A DNA stretch of 64,000 nt from Aliamphritea hakodatensis (GTDB lineage: Bacteria; Pseudomonadota; Gammaproteobacteria; Pseudomonadales; Balneatricaceae): positions 2,790,001 through 2,854,000 of the forward strand of contig NZ_AP025281.1 in assembly GCF_024347195.1 (NCBI RefSeq), given 5' to 3'. A program made the translations under genes and the position numbers. The notes under the pieces are model-generated. The model worked only from the letters and a program-made list of their open reading frames with translations, was not told the origin of the DNA and ran no database searches. This document shows positions 9,042-18,530 of the stretch, piece by piece; within the stretch, counting starts at the first letter, position 1; the number at the start of each line of letters is the position of its first letter.

Positions 9042-9905
9042 TTATGCTGCCGGCTTACCCTGCATCATACGCAGAATAGAAGATAAACGGTCGCGCATCT
9101 CGCCACGGTTAATAATCATATCAACCTGACCGTGTTCCAGCAGGAACTCACTGCGCTGGAAGCCTTCCGGTAACTTCTCACGTACCGTTTGCTCAATAAC
9201 CCGCGGACCTGCAAAGCCAACCAGGGCACGGGGTTCACCGATGTTCAGGTCACCCAGCATTGCCAGACTGGCAGATACACCGCCGTATACAGGATCAGTC
9301 AGCACAGAAATGTACGGTACGCCTGCATTTTTCAGCTTTTCAAGTGCCGCACTGGTTTTCGCCATCTGCATCAGGGAGAAAAGAGCTTCCTGCATACGCG
9401 CACCGCCACTGGCAGCAAAACAGATCAGCGGAATACCCTCTTCCAGCGCCACATTAGCAGCACGCACAAAACGCTCACCAACCACAGCACCCATTGAGCC
9501 GCCCATGAAGCGGAACTCAAATGCAACCGCCACAACCGGCAGGCCGTTCACTTCACCGCGCATCGCAACCAGCGCATCTTTCTCACCGGTATCTTTCTGC
9601 GCAGCAGCCAGACGGTCTTTATACTTTTTAGAATCTTTAAACTTCAGACGGTCAACCGGTGTCACCTCTGCACCGATTTCCTGACGTCCGTCTTCGTCCA
9701 GGAACATTTCCAGACGTGGACGCGCACCAATCCGCATGTGGTGATCACACTTCGGACAAACGCTCAGATTCTTTTCCAGTTCCGGGCGGTACAGTACCGA
9801 TTCACACTTTGCACACTTCTTCCACAGACCTTCAGGAATGTTGGTACGTTTCTTCTCTGAAGAACGCGCCAGAGAGGGAACAATTTTTTCCAGCCAGTTA
9901 CTCAT
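9042..9905 (-). CDS. accD: Acetyl-CoA carboxylase carboxyltransferase subunit beta AccD
   Basis: The beta half of the carboxyltransferase that makes malonyl-CoA for fatty-acid synthesis; it works with AccA, encoded elsewhere. 287 residues. The N-terminal four-cysteine zinc ribbon is complete (Cys31, Cys34, Cys50, Cys53). The crotonase-like domain follows, with GGSMGAVVGERF near 134-145 and ASGGARMQEALFSLMQM near 163-180. It sits 33 bases after trpA in the trp cluster, an arrangement common in Pseudomonadales and Oceanospirillales relatives. Confidence 0.97.
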   Translation of the reverse strand: MSNWLEKIVPSLARSSEKKRTNIPEGLWKKCAKCESVLYRPELEKNLSVCPKCDHHMRIGARPRLEMFLDEDGRQEIGAEVTPVDRLKFKDSKKYKDRLAAAQKDTGEKDALVAMRGEVNGLPVVAVAFEFRFMGGSMGAVVGERFVRAANVALEEGIPLICFAASGGARMQEALFSLMQMAKTSAALEKLKNAGVPYISVLTDPVYGGVSASLAMLGDLNIGEPRALVGFAGPRVIEQTVREKLPEGFQRSEFLLEHGQVDMIINRGEMRDRLSSILRMMQGKPAA

Positions 9906-9938
9906 TATGACTCCACTAACCGCATTTCTTCAGCGGGC

Positions 9939-10742
9939 TTATTTATCCATGGCCTGACGCATGCTACCGGTAATTGCAGCCACTGCTTCAGGAATCTTAT
10001 CTTGCTGATCAGCCAGTTCGGCGATCTTATTAACCAGTACGCTGCCGACGATTACACCGTCAGCAACTTCAGAAATTGCCCGGGCAGACGCATCATCACG
10101 GATACCAAAACCCACACCCACCGGCATATCTGTATGCTTGCGGATGATATCCAACCGGCTTGCCACGTCATCAACATCCAGACTGGCAGAACCGGTCACA
10201 CCTTTAACCGACACGTAATACACATAACCACTGCCCGCGGCACAGATTTTCTCTATGCGGGATTCAACAGTCGTCGGTGCCAGCAGGTAAATGACATCAA
10301 TGTCTTTAGCCTTCATCAGCGGGCCGAAATCAACCGCTTCTTCTGGTGGCAGATCGACGGTCAGTACGCCGTCGACACCGGCGTCAGAAGCAGCCTGAGC
10401 AAATGCCTCATACCCCATTACTTCGATCGGGTTCAGGTACCCCATCAGTACGACCGGAGTGGTCTGATCTGTCTTACGGAATTCAGCTACCACCGCCAGC
10501 ACATCCAGCAGGCTGGTGTTGTGACTCAAGGCCCGTTCACACGCCAACTGGATAACAGGACCGTCAGCCATCGGGTCAGAGAAGGGCACACCCAGCTCAA
10601 TAATATCTGCGCCGGACTCTACCATCGCATGCATTAACGGCAGCGTAACACCCGGGGCCGGATCGCCGGCAGTAACGTAAGGAATCAGTGCCTTACGACC
10701 TTCTGCCTGCAACTTTTCAAAACAGGAACTTATACGACTCAT
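9939..10742 (-). CDS. trpA: Tryptophan synthase alpha chain TrpA
   Basis: Cleaves indole-3-glycerol phosphate to indole and glyceraldehyde-3-phosphate, passing indole to TrpB. 267 residues, full length. The catalytic Glu49 and Asp60 are both present (IELGVPFSDPMADGP), as are the phosphate-binding GVGFGI segment near 213 and YYVSVKGVTG near 175-184. It lies 38 bases downstream of trpB, with which it forms the alpha2beta2 complex. Confidence 0.97.
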   Translation of the reverse strand: MSRISSCFEKLQAEGRKALIPYVTAGDPAPGVTLPLMHAMVESGADIIELGVPFSDPMADGPVIQLACERALSHNTSLLDVLAVVAEFRKTDQTTPVVLMGYLNPIEVMGYEAFAQAASDAGVDGVLTVDLPPEEAVDFGPLMKAKDIDVIYLLAPTTVESRIEKICAAGSGYVYYVSVKGVTGSASLDVDDVASRLDIIRKHTDMPVGVGFGIRDDASARAISEVADGVIVGSVLVNKIAELADQQDKIPEAVAAITGSMRQAMDK

Positions 10743-10780
10743 AATATTCAGTACTCTTTCGCTGTCTGCGTAAACCGCTG

Positions 10781-12001
10781 TTAAACCTTAATACCATCAA
10801 TCGCAGCAACGGTATGCATATCTTTATCACCCCGACCTGACAGGTTGACCAGTAAAACCTGATCTTTATCCATCGTCGGTGCCATCTTCATCGCCTGAGC
10901 AATTGCGTGGCTGGATTCCAGTGCCGGCATAATGCCTTCAACCAGCGTCAGACGGCGGAAAGCGTCCAGCGCTTCGTCATCGTTGATCGCAGTATATTCA
11001 GCACGGCCAATATCCTTAAGATAAGAATGCTCAGGACCGACACCCGGGTAATCCAGACCGGCAGACACTGAGTGCGTGCCAAGGATCTGACCCGCGTCAT
11101 CTTCCATCAGATAGGTACGGTTACCGTGCAGTACGCCCGGACGTCCGGCAGTCAGTGGCGCAGCATGCTCACCGGTTTCCAGACCGTTACCGCCCGCTTC
11201 CACACCCACCATACGCACATCAGCATCTTCAATAAACGGATGGAACAAACCAATGGCATTGGATCCACCGCCAACACAGGCAATCAGCGCATCCGGCAGT
11301 TTACCGGCCTGATCAAGACACTGTTTACGGGCTTCACGACCAATAACAGACTGGAAATCACGCACCAGTTTCGGATAAGGATGCGGGCCTGCAGCGGTAC
11401 CGATAATGTAGAATGTATTATCAACATTGGTTACCCAGTCACGCATGGCTTCGTTCATCGCGTCTTTCAGGGTTTTGGTACCGGAGCTGACCGAAATAAC
11501 CTCAGCACCCAGCAATTTCATACGGTAGACGTTCATCACCTGACGGCGGACATCTTCCTCACCCATGTAAACCTGGCACTGAAGCCCCAGACGGGCAGCA
11601 ACTGTGGCACTGGCAACGCCGTGCATACCGGCACCGGTTTCAGCAATGATCCGCGGCTTACCGGTGTGCTTGGCCAGCAACGCCTGACCGATGGTATTGT
11701 TCACCTTATGGGCACCGGTATGGTTAAGGTCTTCACGCTTCAGGTAAATCTGCGCGCCGCCCAGCTCACGGGACAAACGCTCCGCATGATACAGTGGCGA
11801 CGGACGGCCAACATAATGTGCCAGATCGCGGTCAAATTCTTCCTGAAACTTAGGATCAGCCCACAGGGTTTCATAAGTATGTTCAAGATGCTGCAATGCA
11901 GCCATCAGGGTCTCAGATACATAACGACCACCGAAGTCACCGAAGTGACCACCCTGATCAGGCATCTGCTTTGCGATTGCAAGTTCAGCTGTAGTTGGCA
12001 C
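10781..12001 (-). CDS. trpB: Tryptophan synthase beta chain TrpB
   Basis: PLP enzyme that condenses indole with serine to give tryptophan. The Schiff-base lysine is in GAHKVNN (Lys99 counted from the chosen start) and the PLP phosphate loop is GGGSNAIG. I prefer the GTG at 12001, which has GAGG six bases upstream; the open frame reaches a GTG at 12013 that has no ribosome-binding site. Either way the start lies inside trpF, overlapping its end by at least 17 bases, which suggests translational coupling. The product is about 406 residues, normal for the family. Confidence 0.96.
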   Translation of the reverse strand: MPTTAELAIAKQMPDQGGHFGDFGGRYVSETLMAALQHLEHTYETLWADPKFQEEFDRDLAHYVGRPSPLYHAERLSRELGGAQIYLKREDLNHTGAHKVNNTIGQALLAKHTGKPRIIAETGAGMHGVASATVAARLGLQCQVYMGEEDVRRQVMNVYRMKLLGAEVISVSSGTKTLKDAMNEAMRDWVTNVDNTFYIIGTAAGPHPYPKLVRDFQSVIGREARKQCLDQAGKLPDALIACVGGGSNAIGLFHPFIEDADVRMVGVEAGGNGLETGEHAAPLTAGRPGVLHGNRTYLMEDDAGQILGTHSVSAGLDYPGVGPEHSYLKDIGRAEYTAINDDEALDAFRRLTLVEGIMPALESSHAIAQAMKMAPTMDKDQVLLVNLSGRGDKDMHTVAAIDGIKV

Positions 12002-12665
12002 GTGCCACCTCACTCATAAAGGTATTGATTTTCTCAGGCGACTTTCGCCCCCTGACTCGCTCTACCCCGCCACTGACATCAACCGCAAACGGGCTGACCT
12101 GGGTGATAGCACGATAAATATTGGACCCGTCCAGACCACCCGCCAGAATTAAAGGCTTAGGAAGATCTGAAGGTATACGTTGCCAGTCAAAGCTTTCGCC
12201 GGTGCCGCCGGGCACCCCTTTGCGATAAGCATCCAGCAGAATTGCCCGGGCCGAGGGGTACTCAGCAGCAGCCAGACTGACATCAATGTCAGCGGACATA
12301 CGCAGGGCTTTGAAATAAGGACGGCTGAACTGCTCGCAATAGGCGGCGGTTTCTTTGCCATGGAATTGCAGAAGGTCTATCTGAGTCAGTTCAACAACAG
12401 CGGCAACATCCTCTGCTGGCGCGTCAACAAAGAGCGCAACCGTGGTAACAAAGGGAGGAAGCTGGCGAATAATCTCCGCCGCAGTTTCAGGACTCACGTA
12501 GCGTGGGCTTGGCGCATAAAATACGAACCCCAGCGCATCAGCACCTGCGTCGATGGCCATAAGCGCATCTTCAAGACAGGTAATACCACAGATTTTCACC
12601 CGGGCTGCCGTACCGGATCCAATGTTATTATGCTCTGAATTGCCAGTAGCCGTTTCAACCGCCAA
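11985..12665 (-). CDS. trpF: Phosphoribosylanthranilate isomerase TrpF
   Basis: Isomerises N-(5-phosphoribosyl)anthranilate in tryptophan synthesis. The conserved start of the barrel, VKICGIT, holds the catalytic Cys, and the catalytic Asp is in LDGSNI/FAVDVSGGVE near the C-terminus. The open frame runs up to an ATG at 12758 and gives about 58 non-conserved residues before VKICGIT. A TTG at 12665 with GGAG eight bases upstream is the best-supported start I can see; a GTG right at VKICGIT is the shortest option. The true start is therefore uncertain, the identity is not. It is the first gene of the trpFBA-accD run. Confidence 0.92.
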   Translation of the reverse strand: MAVETATGNSEHNNIGSGTAARVKICGITCLEDALMAIDAGADALGFVFYAPSPRYVSPETAAEIIRQLPPFVTTVALFVDAPAEDVAAVVELTQIDLLQFHGKETAAYCEQFSRPYFKALRMSADIDVSLAAAEYPSARAILLDAYRKGVPGGTGESFDWQRIPSDLPKPLILAGGLDGSNIYRAITQVSPFAVDVSGGVERVRGRKSPEKINTFMSEVARANYS

Positions 12666-12889
12666 CTGCAGCTCTCCTGCTTGTCTGTTACACAGCCTGC
12701 CAGACAGGCTCAAATCATGAATACTGTACAATTCGCACACAAGCTGCGTGCACATCACACAATAAACTTATATCTAATTATGAAGCCGAACATACTACCA
12801 GATAGATCCGCCAAGCACAGCCCCAAGACGCGTTTCAGACAGGAAAAGAAACAGCACACCTGTACCGGCTGGCTCAGCGTTTTTTCTGA

Positions 12890-13732
12890 CTAGCAGGACA
12901 AAAAATACGGTCCAAGATCAGACACCGGTAACTCATATTCTGCCGGATACTTCACATCAACAAAGTACAGACCAAACGGCGGCGCAGTGACGCCGCCCAA
13001 ACGGCGATCTTGTGCCTCAAGCACTTCTTTTGCCCATACCGGCTCGGCCTCACCCGCCCCGATCGTCATCAGCACACCGGCGAAGTTACGGATCATATGA
13101 TGCAAAAAGGCGTTCGCCCGCACATCCAGAACGATCAGATCCCCTTCACGGTATACATTGAACTCCCGGACGTCCCTTACCGGACTTTTTGCCTGACAGC
13201 CCACCGCCCGGTAGGAAGTAAAATCGTGTTTGCCGATCAGGTGCTGAACCGCCTCGCGCATGGCATCGACATTGAGGCTTTTATACGTCCAGGTCACCCC
13301 TTTATTCAATACCGCAGGCTTCACCTTAGCGCTGTATATAAGGTACCGGTAGCGCCGCTCAAGCGCAGAAAAACGGGCATGGAACGTGGCATCAACTGGC
13401 TTGGCCCATTTAATGGCTATATCATCAGGGAGCTTGGTGTTTGTTCCCATCACCCAGCCGCGAACATCGCGCTTCGCATAGGTATCAAAATGAATAATCT
13501 GATAGGTACCACTGACCCCGGCATCTGTCCTGCCGGCACAGACCACACTGACGGGTTCGTTGGCAATCTTACTCAGAGCGGCCTCAACCTCAGCCTGAAT
13601 GGTCGGCACGTTATGTTCCGGCTGAATTTGCCAGCCCCGGTAGTTTCCACCGGCATACTCTACACATAACGCAAAACGATAAGGGGCGACTTGCGTCGCC
13701 CCTTCTTGCTGGGTGTTATCCCGTTGTGACAT
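12890..13732 (-). CDS. truA: tRNA pseudouridine(38-40) synthase TruA
   Basis: Converts uridines 38, 39 and 40 of the anticodon stem-loop to pseudouridine. 280 residues. The catalytic Asp70 is in CAGRTDAGVSGTYQ, where the family more often has GVHA or GVSA after TDAG; a Gly follows here instead of Ala. Other family blocks are the start YAGGNYRGWQ near 26-35 and FLHHMIRNFAGVL near 219-231. It lies between trpF and fimV, the pseudomonad order. The N-terminal 15 residues are polar and unconserved, but no better start is seen. Confidence 0.95.
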   Translation of the reverse strand: MSQRDNTQQEGATQVAPYRFALCVEYAGGNYRGWQIQPEHNVPTIQAEVEAALSKIANEPVSVVCAGRTDAGVSGTYQIIHFDTYAKRDVRGWVMGTNTKLPDDIAIKWAKPVDATFHARFSALERRYRYLIYSAKVKPAVLNKGVTWTYKSLNVDAMREAVQHLIGKHDFTSYRAVGCQAKSPVRDVREFNVYREGDLIVLDVRANAFLHHMIRNFAGVLMTIGAGEAEPVWAKEVLEAQDRRLGGVTAPPFGLYFVDVKYPAEYELPVSDLGPYFLSC

Positions 13733-13772
13733 AAATTCTTACTTACTTTCCAGAGTGCTTAAAATCCTGTCC

Positions 13773-16541
13773 TCAGACAAGCGATTCCAGCAGAGAGTTC
13801 GCTTCCTGCTTTTGATTATCACTGCCTTCCTGCAGAATTTCAGCCAAAATATCTTTTGCACCGTCGACATCTTCCATATCGATGTAGGCACGGGCCAGAT
13901 CAAGCTTGGTCTCAACTTCATCAGCGCCATCCAGCAGGCTGATACCGTCAAGACTCTCATCACCGCCAGCCGGTAACGCACTGTCATCACCACTGAGCAA
14001 CGCTTCGAGTTCGGAATCAAGATCTGCATCCAGATCCGAAGAGAACGTCGCTTCCAGCTCGTCTGCAGCAGAGCCACCGGTAAATGCTGTTTCATCCAGC
14101 ACCACTTCATCATTTTCGGCAACCGCTTCTTCAAGCAGGCTTTCAACTTCAGGATGAACGGCCACATGCTCAGGCACAGGTGAAGCAGCTTCCGGCGCTG
14201 AAGACTCACCTAACAACTCATCCAGTGACACCATATCACTGTCGTCTTCATCTTCCGGCAGCGGATCTGCAGACTGAAGATCAGCCATAAGATCATCAAT
14301 ATCAACTGACTCATCTTGCGCGGCAACCGGCGCTTCCGGCGGCGCATCATTCAGCAGTGAATCAAGATCAACCAGATCTTCATCCTCTTCAGCGGCAGAC
14401 AAATCAAATTCAAGCTCATCGCTGTCATCAGCAACGGCCTCAGCCACCGCTTCAGGCTCATCATCCGGCAAAGCCTGCGGCGTAAACTCCAGATCATCGC
14501 CACCCGCTTCCGCAAGGACATCGTCCAGATCAGCTATATCATCTTCGGTATCCTGAGCCAAAGGTTCAGCGGTGAATTCCAGCTCATCATCATCGATCTC
14601 AGCCAGAACATCATCGATTGAGGCGTCATTACCCTCATCAAGAATGGCATCCAGGGCGTCATCAACCTCCGGCCCTGCCAGCTCTTCAGACAGCTCATCG
14701 ACTTCAGGCTGTTCAGCAGCCGCAGCAAACGGCTCGTCAATATCCATGTCCAGATCCAGATCAAACTCATCGTCTGCAGGATCTGCTGCTGCCGTGACAG
14801 CAGCCGGTTCAACGGCCTCTTCCACATCAGCGATATCCAGTTCAGCCAGATCCGCATCCAGGTCATCATCACCCAGCCCCAGATCGAACTCCTGATCATC
14901 AATTGTTTCATCCAGCGGATCAGCGTCAGGCGCTTCCAGCGGGTTTTCTGCAAAGCTGTCATCAAGATCCATTTCCAGATCCAGCTCAGTCAGGTCTTCA
15001 AGATCATCCAGATCAACATCATCTGACATTGCCACCAGTTCTTCAGCCTCGTCCGGCACATCCGCATCAGCGTCTGCAACTGACTCAGCGTCTGCAGTCA
15101 CGGCGTCTTCAGTAGCTTCCGTAACATCACCGATATCGGCTTCAGCATCTGCCACCGCCTGCTCAAGCTCACTGCCCGCTTCTTCATCTTTATCTTTACG
15201 GCGACGCAGGAAGAAAATCAGCCCGGCAATCAGCGCCAGCAATCCGGCACCGCCGGCGGCAATATACAAACCAAAATCTTTCAGCACTTTCATGATGGTC
15301 GGCACTAAACCGCTTTCAGCAGCCTGCTGCGCTGCCAGCTCAGCATCTAGCTGCTGTTTTTTGGCCGCATCCAGCTCAGCCTGAAGTGCAGCCAGTTGTT
15401 GATCTTTAAGTTCAAGCAAACGCTGCAAACTTTCCATCTGCTGGGCAAGTGCATCTACCCGGCCAGTCAATTCCTGATTCTCACGCTGAATCTGATCAAC
15501 GGTTTCCAGTGCAGCAGTTAAATCGGTTTCCAGCTGGGTATTCTTGGCGACCAGCTCAGAATCATCAGCTTTGGCCATTTCACCACTCTGACCATCCGCC
15601 ATCGCAGCCGAATCACTCTCCGAGGCTGAAGCAACTATTTTAAGCTGGCCTGACTCCGCCACCGGATCGGCAGGCGCCGCCGATTTCACACTGACATCAC
15701 TTTTATCTGAACTATCCAGCTGTGGCTTTTTTGCCGACTTACCTGTGCTCTGTTTCCACACGGCGGTCTGACGCCAGAATTCTTCCTTTGCCTGCTGAGG
15801 GGTCAGCTTCTTAGCTTCTTCCATTGTCGGCATTTTAAGGACAACACCAGCTTTCAGCTGATTAACATTGCCGTTTGAAAATGCATCCGGATTTTTACGC
15901 TGAATCGCGAGCATCATCTGCGCTTCAGAGATGCTGTCTGATGGCCGGTTCTGTTGAGCGATGTGCCAGAGGGTATCATTGACATCAACATAAACTTCAG
16001 ACTTGCCGTCCGCACGGGTCTGAATATTAGAAACAGGTTTTGAAGGTGTAGCAGGCCGGGACTGAGACTGGGGCAATGGCGCTGCAGTCATTGCCTCAGA
16101 ACGTATTTTAGGGGGTTGCGCGGCAACAGTTGCCGGAGTCGGATCATACACCGGCGGGTCGAGCAGAACGGTATATTCGCGAACCAGGCGTCCGCTTGGC
16201 CAGTTCACTTCAACCAGAAAGTTCAGAAACGGCTCTTTGACCGGCACAGCAGAAGAAAGATAAATAACGCCATTACCGTCAGGCCGGATCTGCACATTAA
16301 ACTGTACATCCGTCAGAAAGCGCAGTTTCTCGATTCCCGCTAATGCGAATTCATCAATTCCCGCCATTCTTGGCTGTACTTGCTGGGGGTTTAACTGCCG
16401 CGCCTGGAGAAGTTGTATCTCAGCCCTTAACGGCTCGTTCAACGCCGACTTAATTTGGATTTCACCCAGTCCCAGAGCCTGGGCTGTGGTGCTACTCATT
16501 GCTCCGGCAATTGCCAGGCTAAGAGCCAATTTACGCAGCAT
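13773..16541 (-). CDS. fimV: FimV family polar hub protein
   Basis: A large peptidoglycan-binding inner-membrane protein that in Pseudomonas organises type IV pili, cAMP signalling and the cell pole. I start at ATG 16541 (AAGGA upstream), giving 922 residues with signal peptide cleavage after AQA (about residue 24). Order: periplasmic FimV N-domain (GLGEIQIKSALNEPLRAEI); LysM near 185-240; a coiled coil near 320-400; a TM at about 418-440 followed by RRRKDKDE; a very long Asp/Glu-rich cytoplasmic region; and the C-terminal FimV TPR-like motif (LARAYIDMEDVDGAKDILAE). The acidic repeats create long overlapping frames on both strands that should not be called genes. Confidence 0.93.
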   Translation of the reverse strand: MLRKLALSLAIAGAMSSTTAQALGLGEIQIKSALNEPLRAEIQLLQARQLNPQQVQPRMAGIDEFALAGIEKLRFLTDVQFNVQIRPDGNGVIYLSSAVPVKEPFLNFLVEVNWPSGRLVREYTVLLDPPVYDPTPATVAAQPPKIRSEAMTAAPLPQSQSRPATPSKPVSNIQTRADGKSEVYVDVNDTLWHIAQQNRPSDSISEAQMMLAIQRKNPDAFSNGNVNQLKAGVVLKMPTMEEAKKLTPQQAKEEFWRQTAVWKQSTGKSAKKPQLDSSDKSDVSVKSAAPADPVAESGQLKIVASASESDSAAMADGQSGEMAKADDSELVAKNTQLETDLTAALETVDQIQRENQELTGRVDALAQQMESLQRLLELKDQQLAALQAELDAAKKQQLDAELAAQQAAESGLVPTIMKVLKDFGLYIAAGGAGLLALIAGLIFFLRRRKDKDEEAGSELEQAVADAEADIGDVTEATEDAVTADAESVADADADVPDEAEELVAMSDDVDLDDLEDLTELDLEMDLDDSFAENPLEAPDADPLDETIDDQEFDLGLGDDDLDADLAELDIADVEEAVEPAAVTAAADPADDEFDLDLDMDIDEPFAAAAEQPEVDELSEELAGPEVDDALDAILDEGNDASIDDVLAEIDDDELEFTAEPLAQDTEDDIADLDDVLAEAGGDDLEFTPQALPDDEPEAVAEAVADDSDELEFDLSAAEEDEDLVDLDSLLNDAPPEAPVAAQDESVDIDDLMADLQSADPLPEDEDDSDMVSLDELLGESSAPEAASPVPEHVAVHPEVESLLEEAVAENDEVVLDETAFTGGSAADELEATFSSDLDADLDSELEALLSGDDSALPAGGDESLDGISLLDGADEVETKLDLARAYIDMEDVDGAKDILAEILQEGSDNQKQEANSLLESLV

Positions 16542-17028
16542 ATTTTGCTTCCTTATATCCCCACTCAAAAATAGCTGAGCGAAAACCTTATATATTCAGA
16601 AAGTTACAAAGCGGACTATCACAGCAGAGTATTCATTAAAACCAGTGTTTAATCAACAACTCAGGTCCAACTGACACCATAATGGTCAGTAAAAATGCTA
16701 CATTTGTGCTACCGCCCCCCTAAATTATTGATTTGCTGCACATATCTTACGTCCAGCAGGGATATTTCGGGGCATTTCCCCACTAAAATCACCCGGCCAG
16801 CGCGGGACTATAGTCACCCGCGCCAGACCATAAGCCTCTGAATATGAATGTGCGCCAAACACGTTGTTATTCGATTAGCCTGCGTTAATCCACTGCCCTT
16901 AACGGAACCTCTTCATCCAGCCATCAATCTGCATTGCCGAACATGCAATACCTGACTCACAGTGCCGGCTCAGTACAGACACAAAAAAGCCGCTAAACGC
17001 GGCTTTTCGGTTTTCAAAATTCACCCTT
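16542..17028. other. Intergenic region upstream of fimV
   Basis: No gene is supported in these 487 bases. asd or leuB, which often flank fimV in relatives, are absent. The region holds the fimV leader, a near-perfect inverted repeat at 16800-16823 (arms GCGCGGG/CCCGCGC around a palindromic ACTATAGT), a short GGGG/CCCC stem near 16769-16781, and a terminator at the right end. Confidence 0.55.
16985..17007. terminator. Bidirectional terminator after the HD-domain gene
   Basis: Arms AAAAGCCGC (16985-16993) and GCGGCTTTT (16999-17007) with loop TAAAC. It ends the phosphonate HD-oxygenase gene read on the minus strand. Confidence 0.85.
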
Positions 17029-17610
17029 TTACTGAAGACGTAATGATTCCAGCATTGGGCGGTAGTAGGCCACTTTATGAATTGTCCGCCCGGCAACCTT
17101 TCCGTCATCATCGTAATACCGCAACCGCACAGCATCTTTATGGTGCGGGTTAGCTTCAAATTCCGCCACCTCTTCTGCTGACATTTTTCCGCCCTGCAGA
17201 TTCAGTGAGTTAATTGACGCCGGTGACAAACGGTCATAGTAGGTTTCATCTACGGTGCACAGATAACGCTTGGCAGCAACGTGCAAACGCACCGGCTCAC
17301 TGACCTCCGGCGGATAAAACATCTTCAGAATCGCACCACCGGCATCTTCATGCAAATTGTCCGTTCCATTCTCCAGCGCATCCAGCGGGAAATCACCGAT
17401 AAAGTGACCGATATCGTGTAACAGTGCAGCAATCACCAGCGAATCCGGCGCACCGTCTTCAACCGCGCAGGCTGCTGACTGTTCCATGTGATCCGCCATA
17501 GACACCGGCTCACCCAGATAGGATTCAGGCCCGCGGACCGCAAACACTTCCAGCAGATAATCGACAATATTGTCACGGGTTACATCGCTTTTATTAATCA
17601 TTTTCCTCAC
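17029..17610 (-). CDS. HD-domain mixed-valent diiron oxygenase, TmpB/PhnZ-like (C-P bond cleavage)
   Basis: Proteins of this type (PhnZ, TmpB) oxidatively break the C-P bond of a 1-hydroxy-phosphonate and release phosphate. Counting from the GTG at 17610, the six expected iron ligands are all present: His41, His65-Asp66 (LLHDIGH), His87, His110 and Asp167. Tyr31 and Glu34 in SYLGE correspond to the Tyr/Glu pair that gates the open iron site in PhnZ, and Lys114 follows His110 as in PhnZ (H..AKRYL). This separates it from hydrolytic HD phosphohydrolases. ATG 17601, with GAGG upstream, may be the real start. Its partner oxygenase and a phosphonate transporter lie divergently across the AraC gene. 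TmpB is favoured over PhnZ because the partner resembles gamma-butyrobetaine hydroxylase. Confidence 0.85.
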   Translation of the reverse strand: MRKMINKSDVTRDNIVDYLLEVFAVRGPESYLGEPVSMADHMEQSAACAVEDGAPDSLVIAALLHDIGHFIGDFPLDALENGTDNLHEDAGGAILKMFYPPEVSEPVRLHVAAKRYLCTVDETYYDRLSPASINSLNLQGGKMSAEEVAEFEANPHHKDAVRLRYYDDDGKVAGRTIHKVAYYRPMLESLRLQ

Positions 17611-17662
17611 CAGTAATAAAGTTGCCCGTCATAAGAGCACTCACTCAGCGCGCAGCCATTGC

Positions 17663-18454
17663 TCACTGACTGCCTAAATCAAACTGTTTAATTTTCCGGT
17701 ATTCACGGGGCGATAATCCGGTATATTTTTTGAATATCCTCGAAAAATATAACGCATCCTCGTATCCGCAATGCCGTGCTACCGCTTCAATATTCTGCCC
17801 ACCAAACAGCAGCAACCTGGTGGCGGCCTCCACCCGTTTCTGGATCACATAACGCTTTGGAGACACCCCCATTACATTATTGAACCAGCGGCTGAAATGC
17901 CCGTCACTGAACCCCAACTGAGATGCCAGATCGGTCATATCCAGATGGGTCAGATGCCGGTCTATGTAGCTGAGCACCTTCTGCATTCTCACTTCATCCT
18001 GACCGGATTCTCCCCGGGTCGCCGCCACATCCAGCACCGGTGCCAGCAACCTCAGCACAGCCCCCATCGCCAGCAGCGTGCCGCCCGGCTTTTGCTCTGC
18101 CTCAATCACATCCCTGAATAGCTGTTCATCCGTCACCGCAACCGGATTATCCGGCACACGGTAAAGGTCAAACACATCCACCCCCGGTGACATCTGCAAG
18201 GTAAATGCACAGGCCCCGATTTCCATGGGCTCGGTACAGTGATAATGGCACTCACGGTTCAGAGGCACGACGACCATACTGCCGGGCAGCAACTTCAGCC
18301 GCCGCCCTTCCAGCTCAACATATCCCCGGCCACTGCGGGTATAGATCAACCAGTTATACGGACGCTGATAACTCGGATATGCCCAGTCCAGATCCGCTTT
18401 CTGCCAGTATGAACGCACCAGTGACAAGCTTAAATTTGCATCAGTCAGTTGCAT
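17663..18454 (-). CDS. AraC-family transcriptional regulator of the phosphonate locus
   Basis: A 263-residue regulator with an N-terminal cupin-like ligand-binding domain (about 25-110, with RSGRGYVELEGRRLKLLPGS) and a C-terminal double helix-turn-helix AraC domain (about 165-260, ending with ALYFSRIFKKYTGLSPREYR). It lies between the HD oxygenase (52 bases downstream on the same strand) and the divergent oxygenase-transporter genes, so it is likely their local regulator. The ligand may be the phosphonate itself or a degradation product; that is inference. Repeated TCCATA elements in the divergent promoter are candidate binding sites. Confidence 0.85.
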   Translation of the reverse strand: MQLTDANLSLSLVRSYWQKADLDWAYPSYQRPYNWLIYTRSGRGYVELEGRRLKLLPGSMVVVPLNRECHYHCTEPMEIGACAFTLQMSPGVDVFDLYRVPDNPVAVTDEQLFRDVIEAEQKPGGTLLAMGAVLRLLAPVLDVAATRGESGQDEVRMQKVLSYIDRHLTHLDMTDLASQLGFSDGHFSRWFNNVMGVSPKRYVIQKRVEAATRLLLFGGQNIEAVARHCGYEDALYFSRIFKKYTGLSPREYRKIKQFDLGSQ

Positions 18455-18503
18455 AGCCCAAACCGTAAAACGTCATTAAAACTTCACATCAGAATCAAAA
18501 AAG

Positions 18504-18530
18504 TCCATATTTATATCCATAAAATCCATA
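18504..18530. promoter_or_regulatory. Triple TCCATA direct repeat, candidate AraC operator
   Basis: TCCATA occurs at 18504-18509, 18516-18521 and 18525-18530, 12 and 9 bases apart start to start, in an AT-rich stretch between the divergent regulator and oxygenase genes. Direct repeats near one helical turn apart are usual for AraC-family sites. Binding is inferred. Confidence 0.45.

Noticed and set aside
11072..12019. A 315-codon open frame on the plus strand opposite trpB
   Set aside because: It is antisense to an undoubted gene, its product has no recognisable motif, and GC-rich trpB codons produce such frames by chance.
13739..14965. Long open frames on both strands within the acidic part of fimV
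   Set aside because: They are by-products of repetitive Asp/Glu codons; the fimV frame itself has a signal peptide, LysM, membrane segment and C-terminal motif.
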